From Arthrobacter sp. zg-Y238 (GTDB taxonomy: Bacteria; Actinomycetota; Actinomycetes; Actinomycetales; Micrococcaceae): a stretch of 64,000 bases of DNA. Below, in pieces: positions 8,542 to 16,958 of the stretch; positions within the stretch are counted from its first letter, which is position 1, and each line of letters opens with the position of its first letter. The DNA is taken from contig NZ_JANFLU010000001.1 in NCBI RefSeq assembly GCF_024385525.1, positions 310,001 to 374,000 of the forward strand. Reading direction: 5' to 3'. The notes under the pieces are model-generated. The model saw only the letters and a program-made list of their open reading frames with translations. It was not told the origin of the DNA and searched no databases. A program made the translations under genes and the position numbers.

Positions 8542-9117
8542 ATGGCCTATACGCCGCAAAAGCCGGCCCTGACTCCCACCAGCGAGGAACTGCGCGCGCG
8601 GATCCCGGGCTGGGGTGTCGACCTTGATCCCCGGGACCGTCCTGCGGTGCCCAAGCTGCAGTTTGACCCGACCCTCAGCGGCGCACACTGGGAATTCCCG
8701 GAGCGCCAGGAGGAAAAGTATCCGCGGGAGCGGTCCATCGAGCACAAGTTCCTCACCCCCGTGTTCGGCACCTCCTGCCCGCCCAAGGGACTGTCCGGCG
8801 TGATGCGCCGGTACGCCTACCGCCGGTTCAGTGAGGCCCGGGCCGCGCACCGGCTGATCCTGCTCGCCGCGGACCGGGTGGACGCGGTGGAGAGCCATCT
8901 GGCGTCCTTCGCTACCCTGCACCCGGACAACCCGATCACGGAGACCGGCGTGCTGAGCGAGTTCACCCGCCACGGCTTCTCCTCCCGGGCGGGCCGGAAG
9001 CGGGCGGACGTGAACCACCAGTGGATCGACCCGATCCTCGTCGGCGGCCCGTGGCTGCTGGCAGGCGCGGGGGCGGCCACCGCCGTCGGCGCCGTCGTGC
9101 GCAGGCTGCGGAAGTAA
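8542..9117 (+). CDS. Conserved hypothetical protein paired with the alcohol dehydrogenase
   Basis: 191 residues starting at ATG 8542 behind the strong site GAAAGGAAGGA, 16 bases after the dehydrogenase stop, so the two are almost certainly cotranscribed. A conserved-looking core reads KYPRERSIEHKFLTPVFGT (near residue 60) with CPPKGLSG after it. A basic-aromatic helix RRYAYRRFSEARAAHRL follows, and the C-terminal hydrophobic segment (about 165-185, GGPWLLAGAGAATAVGAVV) ends in RRLRK and could anchor it to the membrane. I do not know a function. Confidence 0.78.
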   Translation: MAYTPQKPALTPTSEELRARIPGWGVDLDPRDRPAVPKLQFDPTLSGAHWEFPERQEEKYPRERSIEHKFLTPVFGTSCPPKGLSGVMRRYAYRRFSEARAAHRLILLAADRVDAVESHLASFATLHPDNPITETGVLSEFTRHGFSSRAGRKRADVNHQWIDPILVGGPWLLAGAGAATAVGAVVRRLRK

Positions 9118-9228
9118 TCCGGGAACGGGCACGCTTTTGTCGCGTTTGCCGTTTCTCCTTAGTAGGAATACCGAAGAGGTCCGAACCGGTTGAAACACTA
9201 AACGGGACAGCTTAGGCGGCGGGAGATC

Positions 9229-9822
9229 ATGGACGGCAGGGGTGTTGAGCAGTACCGGCGCAGGATGGAACGGGCCGCGCAGCTGCGGGCCGCGGCGGCC
9301 GGCGGAGACCTGGACCAGGAAGACCTGGAACAGGCCGCGGCGGAGGACAAGCTGCGGCACAATCGCCGGAAGGTCGACGACACCGCGAAGGCCGATTACC
9401 TGGTCCGGGATGCCATGGCCCGGGGGGACTTCGACAACCTGAAGTACGCCGGAAAACCTATTCCGAACCTGGGTGACGGCCATGATCCGGAATGGTGGAT
9501 CAAGGGGCTGATGCAGCGCGAGAACGTGACGGGATTGGGGCCCAGGGCCATCCTGCTCCGCACGGAAGACGCGGAACTGGACGCCCGGCTGGACACCCGA
9601 TGGACCGAAAAGCAGGTTCGGGAGATCGTTCAGGATTTCAATGCGCGGGTCATCGATGCGCGCCGCCAGCTTGAAGGCGGTCCGCCCGTTATCACCCGCA
9701 CCCGCGACGTCGAGCAGGAAGTGCAGCGCTGGCGGGAACGGAAGGCTGAGGAAGCCGAAAAAGAAGCCGCCGCCGCTCCGGAACCGGAGCAGCGGCGGCC
9801 TTGGTGGAAGCTCTTTCGCTAG
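9229..9822 (+). CDS. DnaJ subfamily C28-like protein (DUF1992)
   Basis: 197 residues, charged and largely helical. The DUF1992 signature LVRDAMARGDFDNLKYAGKP with IPNL after it occurs at about residues 63-83, followed by DPEWWIKGLMQRE. DUF1992 proteins are small conserved proteins named after the human DNAJC28 C-terminal domain; no J domain is present here and the bacterial role is not established. The C-terminus is rich in Glu/Ala and ends PWWKLFR. It is convergent with the CNNM-family operon, three bases between stop codons. Confidence 0.87.
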   Translation: MDGRGVEQYRRRMERAAQLRAAAAGGDLDQEDLEQAAAEDKLRHNRRKVDDTAKADYLVRDAMARGDFDNLKYAGKPIPNLGDGHDPEWWIKGLMQRENVTGLGPRAILLRTEDAELDARLDTRWTEKQVREIVQDFNARVIDARRQLEGGPPVITRTRDVEQEVQRWRERKAEEAEKEAAAAPEPEQRRPWWKLFR

Positions 9823-9825
9823 GCG

Positions 9826-10866
9826 TTAAACGGTGGTGGCGTCGTGGACTTCGCCCACCAGTTCTTCGATGATGTCCTCGAGGAACAAGACGCCCGTGGT
9901 GTTGCCCTTGGCGTCAAAGACCCGGGCTACGTGGGCGCCGCTCCGGCGCATGGTGGCCAGGGCATCCTCCAGCTCGCTGCCCCGGTAAGCGGACGCCAGC
10001 CGGCGGATCCGCTTGGCCGGTACCGGTGCGGCGAACTCATCCGGCGTGGTGAGGTCCATGACGTCCTTCAGGTGAAGGTAGCCGTCGGGGTCGCCGTCGT
10101 CGTTGGTGAGGATGTACCGCGAGTAACCGTGGACGTCCACGGCCTGCTGCAGGTCCGCGGGGGTGGCGGTCTCGTGCAGCAGCACCATCTGGCTGATCGG
10201 AACCTCGACGTCGGCCACGGTCTTCTCCGTGAACTCGAAAGCGGCCGTCAGGGTGCCGCTGCGGTCCGTGAGCACCCCGTCACGCGTGGACTGCTCCACG
10301 ATGTTGGCCACCTCGTCCAAGGTGTAGGCGCTGGTGGCTTCGTCCTTGGGTTCGACCTTGAACAGGCGCAGGACGCCGTTCGCTATGCCGTTCAGCGTCC
10401 AGATGATCGGACGGACAATGCGGGACACCATCACCAGGGGCGGAGCCAGCAGCAGTGCAGCCCGGGTGGGCACGGAGAACGAGATGTTCTTCGGCACCAT
10501 TTCACCCACCACCACGTGCAGGAACGTCACCAGCAGCAGCGCCACCACAAAAGCGATAATGCCGATGGCGTCTGCGGACAGCGGAGTCAGCCCCAGCGGA
10601 ATCTCCAGCAGGTGGTGGATGGCCGGTTCCGAGACGTTCAGGATGACCAGGGAGCAGACGGTGATGCCAAGCTGGCTGGTCGCCAGCATCAGCGTGGCGT
10701 GCTCCATGGCCCATAAGGTGGTTTTTGCGGCCTTGCTACCGGCTTCGGCCTTCGGCTCAATCTGTGACCGTCGGGCGGAGATGACGGCGAATTCCGCGCC
10801 GACGAAGAACGCGTTGACCACCAGCAGCACTACGAGCCAGATGATTCCGGGCAGGTATTCACTCAT
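9826..10866 (-). CDS. Hemolysin C/CorC (CNNM-DUF21) family membrane protein, downstream copy
   Basis: 346 residues: an N-terminal DUF21 membrane domain with about four helices (residues 1-145, starting SEYLPGIIWLVVLLVVNAFFVGAEFAV) followed by tandem CBS domains (about 205-330, ending GVLFLEDIIEELVGEV). Family members are linked to magnesium/cobalt efflux or Mg homeostasis. There is no C-terminal transporter-associated CorC_HlyC domain after the CBS pair, so this copy is the shorter form. Its start overlaps the end of the upstream paralogue by eight bases, indicating translational coupling and probably a heteromeric pair. Confidence 0.92.
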   Translation of the reverse strand: MSEYLPGIIWLVVLLVVNAFFVGAEFAVISARRSQIEPKAEAGSKAAKTTLWAMEHATLMLATSQLGITVCSLVILNVSEPAIHHLLEIPLGLTPLSADAIGIIAFVVALLLVTFLHVVVGEMVPKNISFSVPTRAALLLAPPLVMVSRIVRPIIWTLNGIANGVLRLFKVEPKDEATSAYTLDEVANIVEQSTRDGVLTDRSGTLTAAFEFTEKTVADVEVPISQMVLLHETATPADLQQAVDVHGYSRYILTNDDGDPDGYLHLKDVMDLTTPDEFAAPVPAKRIRRLASAYRGSELEDALATMRRSGAHVARVFDAKGNTTGVLFLEDIIEELVGEVHDATTV

Positions 10867-12220
10867 GGGTCAGGTCCTTGGTCAGCGAGTCGACAATGCG
10901 GTCATGGGCGCTCACCGGGGTCTCCAGTGAGCCCGACGGGGTGAAGCGCAGGCGTTCTATATGGTTTCGGACCACCCGCTCCACGCGGAGCGTGCCACCC
11001 TCGATTTCCACTTCGTCGCCCAGTTCCGGCAACCGGTCCAGCACGTCCGTGACGAAGCCGGCGATGGTGTCATATTCCTCGCCGTCGGGAACCTCGACGC
11101 CGGTGCGGTCCAGGAGTTCGTCCGGCCGCAGCGCGGCGTCGAACGTGATGGCACGGCCCGTGCGGACGACGCCGACGCGCGCGCGGTCGTGTTCGTCCTC
11201 GAGTTCGCCGACGATTTCCTCCACGAGGTCTTCGAGGGTGACGATGCCGGCTGTACCGCCGTGCTCGTCGGAAACGATCGCGACCTGCAGGCCCTGGGCC
11301 CGCAGCAGTCCCAGCAGCGTGTCAACGCCCATGGACTCGGGTACATGCAGCGGTTCCACCATCAGTTCCGCGGCCGTGACGGAAGTCCGTGCGGCCAGCG
11401 GAACGGCGAAGGCCTGCTTGAGGTGCAGCACGCCCAGGACGTCGTCCGAATCGCGTCCGATCACGGGGAAGCGGGAATAGCCGGTTGCCGTGGCAACGGC
11501 GACCACTTGTTCCGCAGTGTCGGACTCATGAACCGTCCGCATGCGGACCCGGGGGGTCATAACGTCCGCGGCGGAGTGCTCGGCAAAGCGCAGGGTCCGG
11601 TTCAGGAGCACGGCGTGGTCCAGGTCCAGGACGCCTTCCAGCGCCGAACGCCGGACCAGGGAACTGAGCTCTTCCGCGCTGCGGGCACCCGATAGTTCTT
11701 CCTTGGGTTCGATGCCGAAGGAGCGGATGATCGCATTGGCAGTGTTGTTGAACAACAGGATTACGGGCTTGAACACCGTGGTGAAGACGGTCTGGAAGGG
11801 CACCACCAGCTTGGCGGTCGCCAGGGGGAGGGCCAGGGCAAAGTTCTTCGGTACCAGTTCGCCGATGATCATCGAGAAGATGGTGGCGAGGAAAATGCCG
11901 GCGACGGCACCGATCCCCGGCACCAGTCCTTCCGGCAGGCCCAGCGCCGTGAGCGGGGAGCGCAGCAGCGAACTAATCGCAGGCTCAAAGGTGTACCCGG
12001 TCAGCAGGGTGGTCAGCGTGATACCCAGCTGGGCGCTGGAAAGATGCGTGGAGGTGATCTTCAGCGCGTTGATCGTGGGATTGAGGCGTTTCTCGCCCTT
12101 GTCGCGGCGTGACTCAAGGTCCCCACGGTCCAGATTGACGAGCGCAAATTCGGAGGCGACAAACAGTCCGGTGCCGACGGTGAGGAGCAAACCTACGCCG
12201 ACCATGAGCCATTCATACAT
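10859..12220 (-). CDS. Hemolysin C/CorC (CNNM-DUF21) family membrane protein, full-length copy
   Basis: 453 residues with the same N-terminal DUF21 membrane domain (GTGLFVASEFALVNLDRGDLES near residue 18) and CBS pair (about 220-340). It also carries the C-terminal CorC_HlyC domain (about 355-435) with the typical FDAALRPDELLDRTG and GEEYDTIAGFVTDVLDRLPELGD pattern. It is the first gene of the two-gene operon. Putative role is Mg2+/Co2+ homeostasis by family membership. A TAATAT on the minus strand near 12340 is a possible -10 element; I see no convincing M-box riboswitch in the 188 bases before the next candidate gene. Confidence 0.92.
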   Translation of the reverse strand: MYEWLMVGVGLLLTVGTGLFVASEFALVNLDRGDLESRRDKGEKRLNPTINALKITSTHLSSAQLGITLTTLLTGYTFEPAISSLLRSPLTALGLPEGLVPGIGAVAGIFLATIFSMIIGELVPKNFALALPLATAKLVVPFQTVFTTVFKPVILLFNNTANAIIRSFGIEPKEELSGARSAEELSSLVRRSALEGVLDLDHAVLLNRTLRFAEHSAADVMTPRVRMRTVHESDTAEQVVAVATATGYSRFPVIGRDSDDVLGVLHLKQAFAVPLAARTSVTAAELMVEPLHVPESMGVDTLLGLLRAQGLQVAIVSDEHGGTAGIVTLEDLVEEIVGELEDEHDRARVGVVRTGRAITFDAALRPDELLDRTGVEVPDGEEYDTIAGFVTDVLDRLPELGDEVEIEGGTLRVERVVRNHIERLRFTPSGSLETPVSAHDRIVDSLTKDLTHE

Positions 12221-12408
12221 GGGTCTGCCCCTCTCTCGCGATAGCCGGTGCAGCCGGAGTGGGCACAGTCTGCAGGTCGGTTAGGACGGGGAGGGGCAAG
12301 GGTTTATGTGAGGGAGGGTCATCCATAGTCCAAGGAATATTACAGGATGGACCTGTTTGCTGTTCCAAGGTTTTATTCAGGTTGTGGTCAGAGACCATGC
12401 CAAACTGC

Positions 12409-12558
12409 CTACCAGCTACCCTGCCTGTAGTTGGGCTCATGGTTGGTGGAAGCCGCCACCCGGTGCTGGCGCACCAGACAGAACGGGTCATAGATCTCAA
12501 TCCCCAGCCGGCCGGTGCCGGGCACGGGCTGGCAAAAGCAGGTGCAGGGAAAGTTCAC
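12409..12558 (-). CDS. Candidate 49-aa cysteine-containing small protein
   Basis: In the 542-base gap between the HlyC/CorC operon and carD, a GTG at 12558 preceded by GGAAAGG at five bases opens 49 codons: MNFPCTCFCQPVPGTGRLG, then EIYDPFCLVRQHRV, then a Trp-terminated tail. Three cysteines lie in C-x-C-x-C and a fourth sits 25 residues later, so a metal-binding role is possible. Codon use is GC-rich at third positions like the neighbours. I recognise no named family and there is no independent support beyond the ribosome binding site and composition. Confidence 0.42.
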   Translation of the reverse strand: MNFPCTCFCQPVPGTGRLGIEIYDPFCLVRQHRVAASTNHEPNYRQGSW

Positions 12559-12702
12559 GGGCGCCTTTCCGGGCCCTCGCATCAAGGCCCTCGAAGTTCT
12601 CTTGATCCGCAGCGGAAGGCCCCCGCGGGAAGCGGAAAACCGTCCTACTCTCCTTGATACAACGCCTGCCCGCCCTGATCCAAAACGAGCAGTTACCACT
12701 GC

Positions 12703-12750
12703 CTTCCCGTGCGTCTGCACGCCGGCCGTGGCGTGCAGACGCAGGGGAAG
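12703..12750 (-). terminator. Long stem-loop downstream of carD
   Basis: A 21-base arm (12703-12723) pairs with 12730-12750 around a six-base loop with a single interruption (core TGCGTCTGCACGCC / GGCGTGCAGACGCA). It begins 13 bases beyond the carD stop codon on the minus strand. It lacks an immediate U-run, so it is either a non-canonical terminator or an mRNA 3'-end stabiliser. Confidence 0.45.
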
Positions 12751-12762
12751 CGGCAGCCGGAG

Positions 12763-13275
12763 CTAGCTGGTCGCCAGCTCCGGTTCCGCAATCGTTTCCA
12801 TCAGGACGGAATCGAGCAGGTCGCCGGCGTCCTCCGCCGACGAGGACCTGGCAAGGGCAAGTTCGGAGACGAGCAGTTGCCGGGCCTTCAGCAGCATCCG
12901 CTTCTCCCCGGTGGACAGCGGATGGGTCCGCTCGCGGCACCACAGATCGCGGACAACTTCTGCGATCAGGCGCAGTTCGCCGGTGGACATCTTGCCTTCG
13001 TTGGCCTTGAACCGGCGGGACCAGTTGTCCGGTTCCATCCCCACCGGTCCGCGCAGCACCGCGAAGACGGCTTCTACGCCGGCGTCATCAATGACGGAGC
13101 GCACGCCAACATCTTCGGCGTTGTCCGCCGGAAGCTTGATCGTCAATTCAGTGGCGTGGACGCGGAAGGTCAGGGTTTCCCGTTCCACCCCTTTGATGGT
13201 CATGGGGGAAATATCGGTAACGGTGACTGCGCCGTGGTGCGGGTACACCAGGGTCTGCCCGACGGTGAAATTCAA
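12763..13275 (-). CDS. carD: CarD family RNA polymerase-binding transcription regulator
   Basis: 170 residues. The N-terminal RNA-polymerase-interaction domain (about 1-60) opens FTVGQTLVYPHHGAVTVTDI, matching the Tudor-like fold of CarD/CdnL. The C-terminal helical DNA-binding domain (70-160) includes NWSRRFKANEGKMSTGELR and the E-x-R-x-L/LxxAR-type helices. CarD binds the RNAP beta subunit and stabilises open complexes, influencing rRNA and housekeeping promoters. Length and both domains are complete. The gene is monocistronic, with a stem-loop just downstream. Confidence 0.93.
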   Translation of the reverse strand: MNFTVGQTLVYPHHGAVTVTDISPMTIKGVERETLTFRVHATELTIKLPADNAEDVGVRSVIDDAGVEAVFAVLRGPVGMEPDNWSRRFKANEGKMSTGELRLIAEVVRDLWCRERTHPLSTGEKRMLLKARQLLVSELALARSSSAEDAGDLLDSVLMETIAEPELATS

Positions 13276-13571
13276 AATGACGTCCCTCTGTTCAAATGGT
13301 TCCGAGCATGCTTTTAGAAGCGGGCTCCCGAGACCGCTTGGAACTGTCCAGGCCGGTCACCAGTGAAGGGTGACGGCCGGGCGGGCGGGCAATAGAGAAG
13401 GAGTCAATTTCCAGGCGGGAGGTGCGGATCTTGCTGAAAAGGTTGACGGATTAGTCATTGACTGTCCGGCTCGCGGTCCCCACGCTGTCCCGTCAGCTTA
13501 TCCTCCCTGCGCAAGTGCCTTCTTTTCGGGGCCGCCGGCAGTGCTTGGGTTGCGCCGCACGGCGCACGTGC
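13276..13571. other. Intergenic region between carD and the FNT channel
   Basis: A 296-base gap. It should contain the carD promoter (minus strand, near 13290-13400). A short palindrome TGCGCCG/CGGCGCA lies around 13550-13566, just beyond the FNT gene's stop, possibly part of a terminator without a T-run. I see no credible ORF or RNA gene here. Confidence 0.4.
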
Positions 13572-14411
13572 TCAGGCCTTCCTCCGGGAAGCATCGGCGT
13601 CACCGGGCGCCTCCCTGCGCCGCTGCGCCACCAGTTCCTTGGTACGCACCAGCCGCAGTGCCGTGACCAGCACCAGGCCGCCGAGCATATTGAACAGCAG
13701 GGTGTAGCCGAACCAGCCCAGCCATTCGAGGTAGGTGATTTCCGCTCCGGAGATGATGGCGCCGAAGATCAGCAGTGAGTCCAGGATTGAGTGGAAAAGC
13801 TGGAGCCCGGCGAGCAGGAAACCGCCGATGACAGTTGCCACGATTTTTGCCGGATCCGAGGTGGTTCCCTGCTGCATGCGGCTCATCAGGGTGATGGTGC
13901 TGCCGCCCAGGACCGCCAGTGCCACGGTCTGGAGCGAGAAGGGCGCCTCGGTAAAGTGCGACGCCGATGTTGCCACTGTGGGCGCCCACTGCGGAAAGGC
14001 CTGCATCACTATCCACATGAATATCCAACCGCCGGCCAGGTTGGCCAGCAGGGTTCCGCCCCAGAGCTTGGCCAGCAGTTTCATGCTGCCTTCCTTGGCA
14101 GCAACGGCGGCGACCGGCATGAGGAAGTTCTCGGTGAACAGCTCGCTGTGCGCCAGGAAGAGGGCGATCAGGCCAACGCTGAACGCGACGCCCGCCAGGA
14201 GGTGGTCTCCGGTTTCATGCATCACGGCGAGATAGGCCATGACGCCCAGGCCGACCTCCATGCCGCCGAACACGCCGGTCACCAGGATGGTCCGAAAGGT
14301 GCGGTGCAGTCGTTCTGCACCTTCCGTCACCGTGTTGTCGAAGGATTCCTTAAGTTCGTCCTCCACCGGTGCTGAGGACTCTCCGATTTCGCTGCGGCGT
14401 TCCTCGCTCAT
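13572..14411 (-). CDS. Formate/nitrite transporter (FNT) family membrane channel
   Basis: 279 residues from ATG 14411; the frame remains open upstream but the preceding 97 codons carry the tandem repeat and look non-coding. Six membrane helices are expected, beginning at FRTILVTGVFGGMEVGLGV (about residue 40). The FNT-like motifs include GLIALFLAHSELFTENFLMPV (near 82), as in the FocA/YfdC branch where the pore loop reads T/S-E-N-F. The family passes formate, nitrite or other small monovalent anions. The substrate cannot be assigned, since no formate or nitrite genes adjoin it. Confidence 0.9.
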   Translation of the reverse strand: MSEERRSEIGESSAPVEDELKESFDNTVTEGAERLHRTFRTILVTGVFGGMEVGLGVMAYLAVMHETGDHLLAGVAFSVGLIALFLAHSELFTENFLMPVAAVAAKEGSMKLLAKLWGGTLLANLAGGWIFMWIVMQAFPQWAPTVATSASHFTEAPFSLQTVALAVLGGSTITLMSRMQQGTTSDPAKIVATVIGGFLLAGLQLFHSILDSLLIFGAIISGAEITYLEWLGWFGYTLLFNMLGGLVLVTALRLVRTKELVAQRRREAPGDADASRRKA

Positions 14412-14525
14412 GGCGTCCTTCCGGTGCGGCTGGATTTTTCTGGATACGGTCCTCTTAAACCATAAAGCGGCCGCGGTGCGTTCAATTCCCTGTCCCGTGG
14501 CCCGGTATCCGCACTGGTCCCACAA

Positions 14526-14558
14526 GCCCGGCACAGGCCCGGCACAGGCCCGGCACAG
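14526..14558. repeat. Three tandem copies of an 11-base unit
   Basis: GCCCGGCACAG is repeated exactly three times head to tail at 14526, 14537 and 14548, in the 239-base divergent region between the FNT gene and the OmpR-type regulator. An 11-base period is close to one helical turn, so the copies face the same side of DNA and could be a protein-binding array; simple slippage is the plain alternative. Confidence 0.8.
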
Positions 14559-14587
14559 GGTCGAGACAGCAGGGAAAAAATACCGGG

Positions 14588-14607
14588 ACGCAAAGGGAAC
14601 TTTGCGT
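14588..14607. promoter_or_regulatory. Perfect 20-base palindromic operator candidate
   Basis: ACGCAAAG and CTTTGCGT form perfect 8-base arms around GGAA, 43 bases upstream of the OmpR-type response-regulator start. Its symmetry and position fit an operator or an mRNA leader hairpin for the two-component operon. Confidence 0.55.
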
Positions 14608-14650
14608 TTACGCTGGACCCAGCCACGGCACCGAGCCAAAGGACGCATCC

Positions 14651-15400
14651 ATGGCACACGTTTCGTCCCAATCGCCCACAGGCAATCTTCCGCGCCTCGC
14701 ACGCCCCGACGGCAGTCCGATCCGGGCTCTGGTGGTGGACGACGAGACCAGCCTCGCGGAGCTCGTGAGCATGGGCCTGCGGATGCTGGGCTGGAACGTC
14801 GTTACTGCCGGTGATGGACTCGGTGCGGTCTCGGCCGCCCGCGAATTCCGGCCTGACGTCCTGGTGCTGGACGTAATGATGCCCGGGGTCGACGGGCTGG
14901 TGGCACTACAGAAAATCAGGGCCTTCCTACCGCAGGTTCCCGCCTTGTTCCTTACCGCCAAGGATGCGGTGGAGGACCGTATCTCCGGGCTGGCCGCCGG
15001 CGGGGATGACTACGTAACCAAGCCGTTCAGCATGGAAGAACTGATGCTCCGCCTGCACCGGCTGGTGCAGCGTTCCGGGGCCGCGGCGTCGGGCTCGGAC
15101 GAACTGGTGGTCGGCGACCTGGTGATGAACCTGGAAACCCGCGAGGTCAGTAGGGGCGGGGAAGATATTGTCCTCACGAACACCCAGTGGGAGCTGCTGC
15201 GGTACCTCATGGAGAACCCCCGGCGGGTGCTGAGTAAAGCGCAGATCCTGACGAACGTCTGGAACTACGATTTCGGCGGCCAGGCGAACATTGTCGAGCT
15301 GTACATTTCCTACCTGCGCAAGAAGATCGACATTGGACGCCCGCCCATGATCCACACGGTCCGGGGCGCCGGCTACGTGATTAAACCGGCGGCCCCATGA
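14651..15400 (+). CDS. OmpR/PhoB-family response regulator
   Basis: 249 residues. The receiver domain (about 24-135) has VVDDE, the phospho-acceptor in VLVLDVMMPG (Asp near 76), the switch Thr in FLTAKD and the lysine in YVTKPFS. The winged-helix DNA-binding domain (about 155-247) has LTNTQWELLRYLMENPRRVL and IVELYISYLRKKID. The stop overlaps the kinase start by four bases (ATGA), so the pair is translationally coupled. The signature resembles the MprA/TcrA group of Actinobacteria. The 20-base palindrome and the 11-base repeats upstream are candidate autoregulatory sites. Confidence 0.94.
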   Translation: MAHVSSQSPTGNLPRLARPDGSPIRALVVDDETSLAELVSMGLRMLGWNVVTAGDGLGAVSAAREFRPDVLVLDVMMPGVDGLVALQKIRAFLPQVPALFLTAKDAVEDRISGLAAGGDDYVTKPFSMEELMLRLHRLVQRSGAAASGSDELVVGDLVMNLETREVSRGGEDIVLTNTQWELLRYLMENPRRVLSKAQILTNVWNYDFGGQANIVELYISYLRKKIDIGRPPMIHTVRGAGYVIKPAAP

Positions 15401-16941
15401 TCCATTCGGATAACCGTCCGGCTGCCGGTCGATCGCAGATACGCAGTCATCCGCTGCGCACCAAGCTCATACTCGCCACGCTGGCACTCCTGACAGTGAC
15501 CTGTGCGGCGTTGGGCATTTTCAGCCACGTGGCCATGGACCGGTATCTCACCGGAGTGCTCGACGACGGCTTGGAACGTGCTGCGGCCCGGGCCGGGTTC
15601 CACCCCGGCCAGTCTTCGGGAGAGTATCAGTCACCCCAAAAGGAGCAGGCCCCGGGAGCCGCCGGTACGAACAACGGAGCCGGGGCGCGCGGGGACGGCA
15701 GCGACTACCAGCCCGGCCAACGCCCGGGCTCCCTGAATGCCTTCTTCGAGGACGGCGGTGTCCGCCGATCCGTGCTTGTGCTTGAGGACGGCACTGCCGT
15801 TTCCCTGAACGGAGCGGACCTGGACCTGCTGGCGGGAATGGATCCGGCCCGGGGCCCCCAGGACATGAACCTGTCCAGCGGGCATTACCGGCTGGATGCG
15901 TTCCCCGCCCCGCCCGGGGCGGGCGACCAAATGCTGGTCACAGGACTATCAACGGCGCAGCGGGAGAGCACCCTGGCCTCGCTCGATCTGACCATGGTTG
16001 TCCTGTCCCTGGCCGGCCTGCTTGTCACCGGATTTGCAGGCACGGTGATCATCCGCCGCTCGCTGCGCCCGCTGGACGAACTGGCCGCCGTCGCGACCTC
16101 TGTTTCCAAGCTGCCGCTGGCCTCCGGCGAAGTGGAAATTCCCGTCCGTGTGCCTCCTGCGGCGGCCCGCCCCGGGTCCGAAGTCGGAACGGTGGGGCTG
16201 GCCCTGAACGGCATGATCGATCACGTCACCAACGCCCTGCGCGCCCGGCATGCCAGCGAAACGAAGGTACGGCGGTTCGTTGCCGATGCCAGCCACGAGC
16301 TGCGCACGCCGCTTACCTCTATCCGCGGGTACACGGAGCTGGTCCTGCTCAGCGAACATGTCAGCCCACCGGGCCGTGCCGCGTTGGAACGGGTGGACAG
16401 CGAGTCCAAGCGCATGTCCGCGCTGGTTGAGGACCTGCTGCTGCTGGCGAGGCTGGACGAGGGCCAACGGGGCGAGTGGGCCGACGTCGACCTCACTGAA
16501 CTGATCGTGGAGGCAGTCAGCGATGCGCAGGTCTCCGCCCCGGAGTACCAGTGGACGCTGATGCTGCCCGATGAACCGGTAGTGGTGTCCGCCGTCGAGT
16601 CCGAGCTGCGGCAGGTGCTGATTAATCTGCTGTCCAATGCCCATAAGCACACTCCTCGGGGGACCCGCGTAGAGATCGGATTGCAGGCGGGAGCAACCTG
16701 GGCCACCTTGACGGTGACGGATGACGGCCAGGGGATTGATCCGGACTTCATCGATTCACTGTTCTCCCGGTTCAGCAAGGCCGATTCCGCCCGGACGGGG
16801 AATAGGAGCAACACGGGCCTCGGCTTGGCCATTGTCTATGCCCTCGTTGAGGCCAACGGGGGGACCATCGAGGCCGAGAGCAAACCCGGCCGCACCAGCT
16901 TCACCGTGCTGCTGCCGCTGGCTGGTGCGGTAGCGGGCTGA
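15397..16941 (+). CDS. Membrane sensor histidine kinase, partner of the OmpR-type regulator
   Basis: 514 residues. The first membrane helix (about 26-48, LRTKLILATLALLTVTCAAL) is followed by an extracytoplasmic sensor region with a Gly/Pro/Gln-rich stretch (about 75-112). The second helix (about 195-217) leads into a HAMP linker (IIRRSLRPLDEL). HisKA is DASHELRTPLTSIRGYTEL with the phospho-His near residue 300. HATPase motifs are NLLSNAHKHTP, VTDDGQGID and NTGLGLAIVYALVEANGG. It should autophosphorylate and signal to the regulator encoded immediately upstream. The signal is unknown. Confidence 0.94.
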   Translation: MIHSDNRPAAGRSQIRSHPLRTKLILATLALLTVTCAALGIFSHVAMDRYLTGVLDDGLERAAARAGFHPGQSSGEYQSPQKEQAPGAAGTNNGAGARGDGSDYQPGQRPGSLNAFFEDGGVRRSVLVLEDGTAVSLNGADLDLLAGMDPARGPQDMNLSSGHYRLDAFPAPPGAGDQMLVTGLSTAQRESTLASLDLTMVVLSLAGLLVTGFAGTVIIRRSLRPLDELAAVATSVSKLPLASGEVEIPVRVPPAAARPGSEVGTVGLALNGMIDHVTNALRARHASETKVRRFVADASHELRTPLTSIRGYTELVLLSEHVSPPGRAALERVDSESKRMSALVEDLLLLARLDEGQRGEWADVDLTELIVEAVSDAQVSAPEYQWTLMLPDEPVVVSAVESELRQVLINLLSNAHKHTPRGTRVEIGLQAGATWATLTVTDDGQGIDPDFIDSLFSRFSKADSARTGNRSNTGLGLAIVYALVEANGGTIEAESKPGRTSFTVLLPLAGAVAG

Positions 16942-16958
16942 TCCAACTCCCGCAGTCT

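Noticed and set aside
12221-12408. Possible M-box magnesium riboswitch ahead of the HlyC/CorC operon
   Set aside because: The position would suit it, but I could not find the conserved M-box core sequences.
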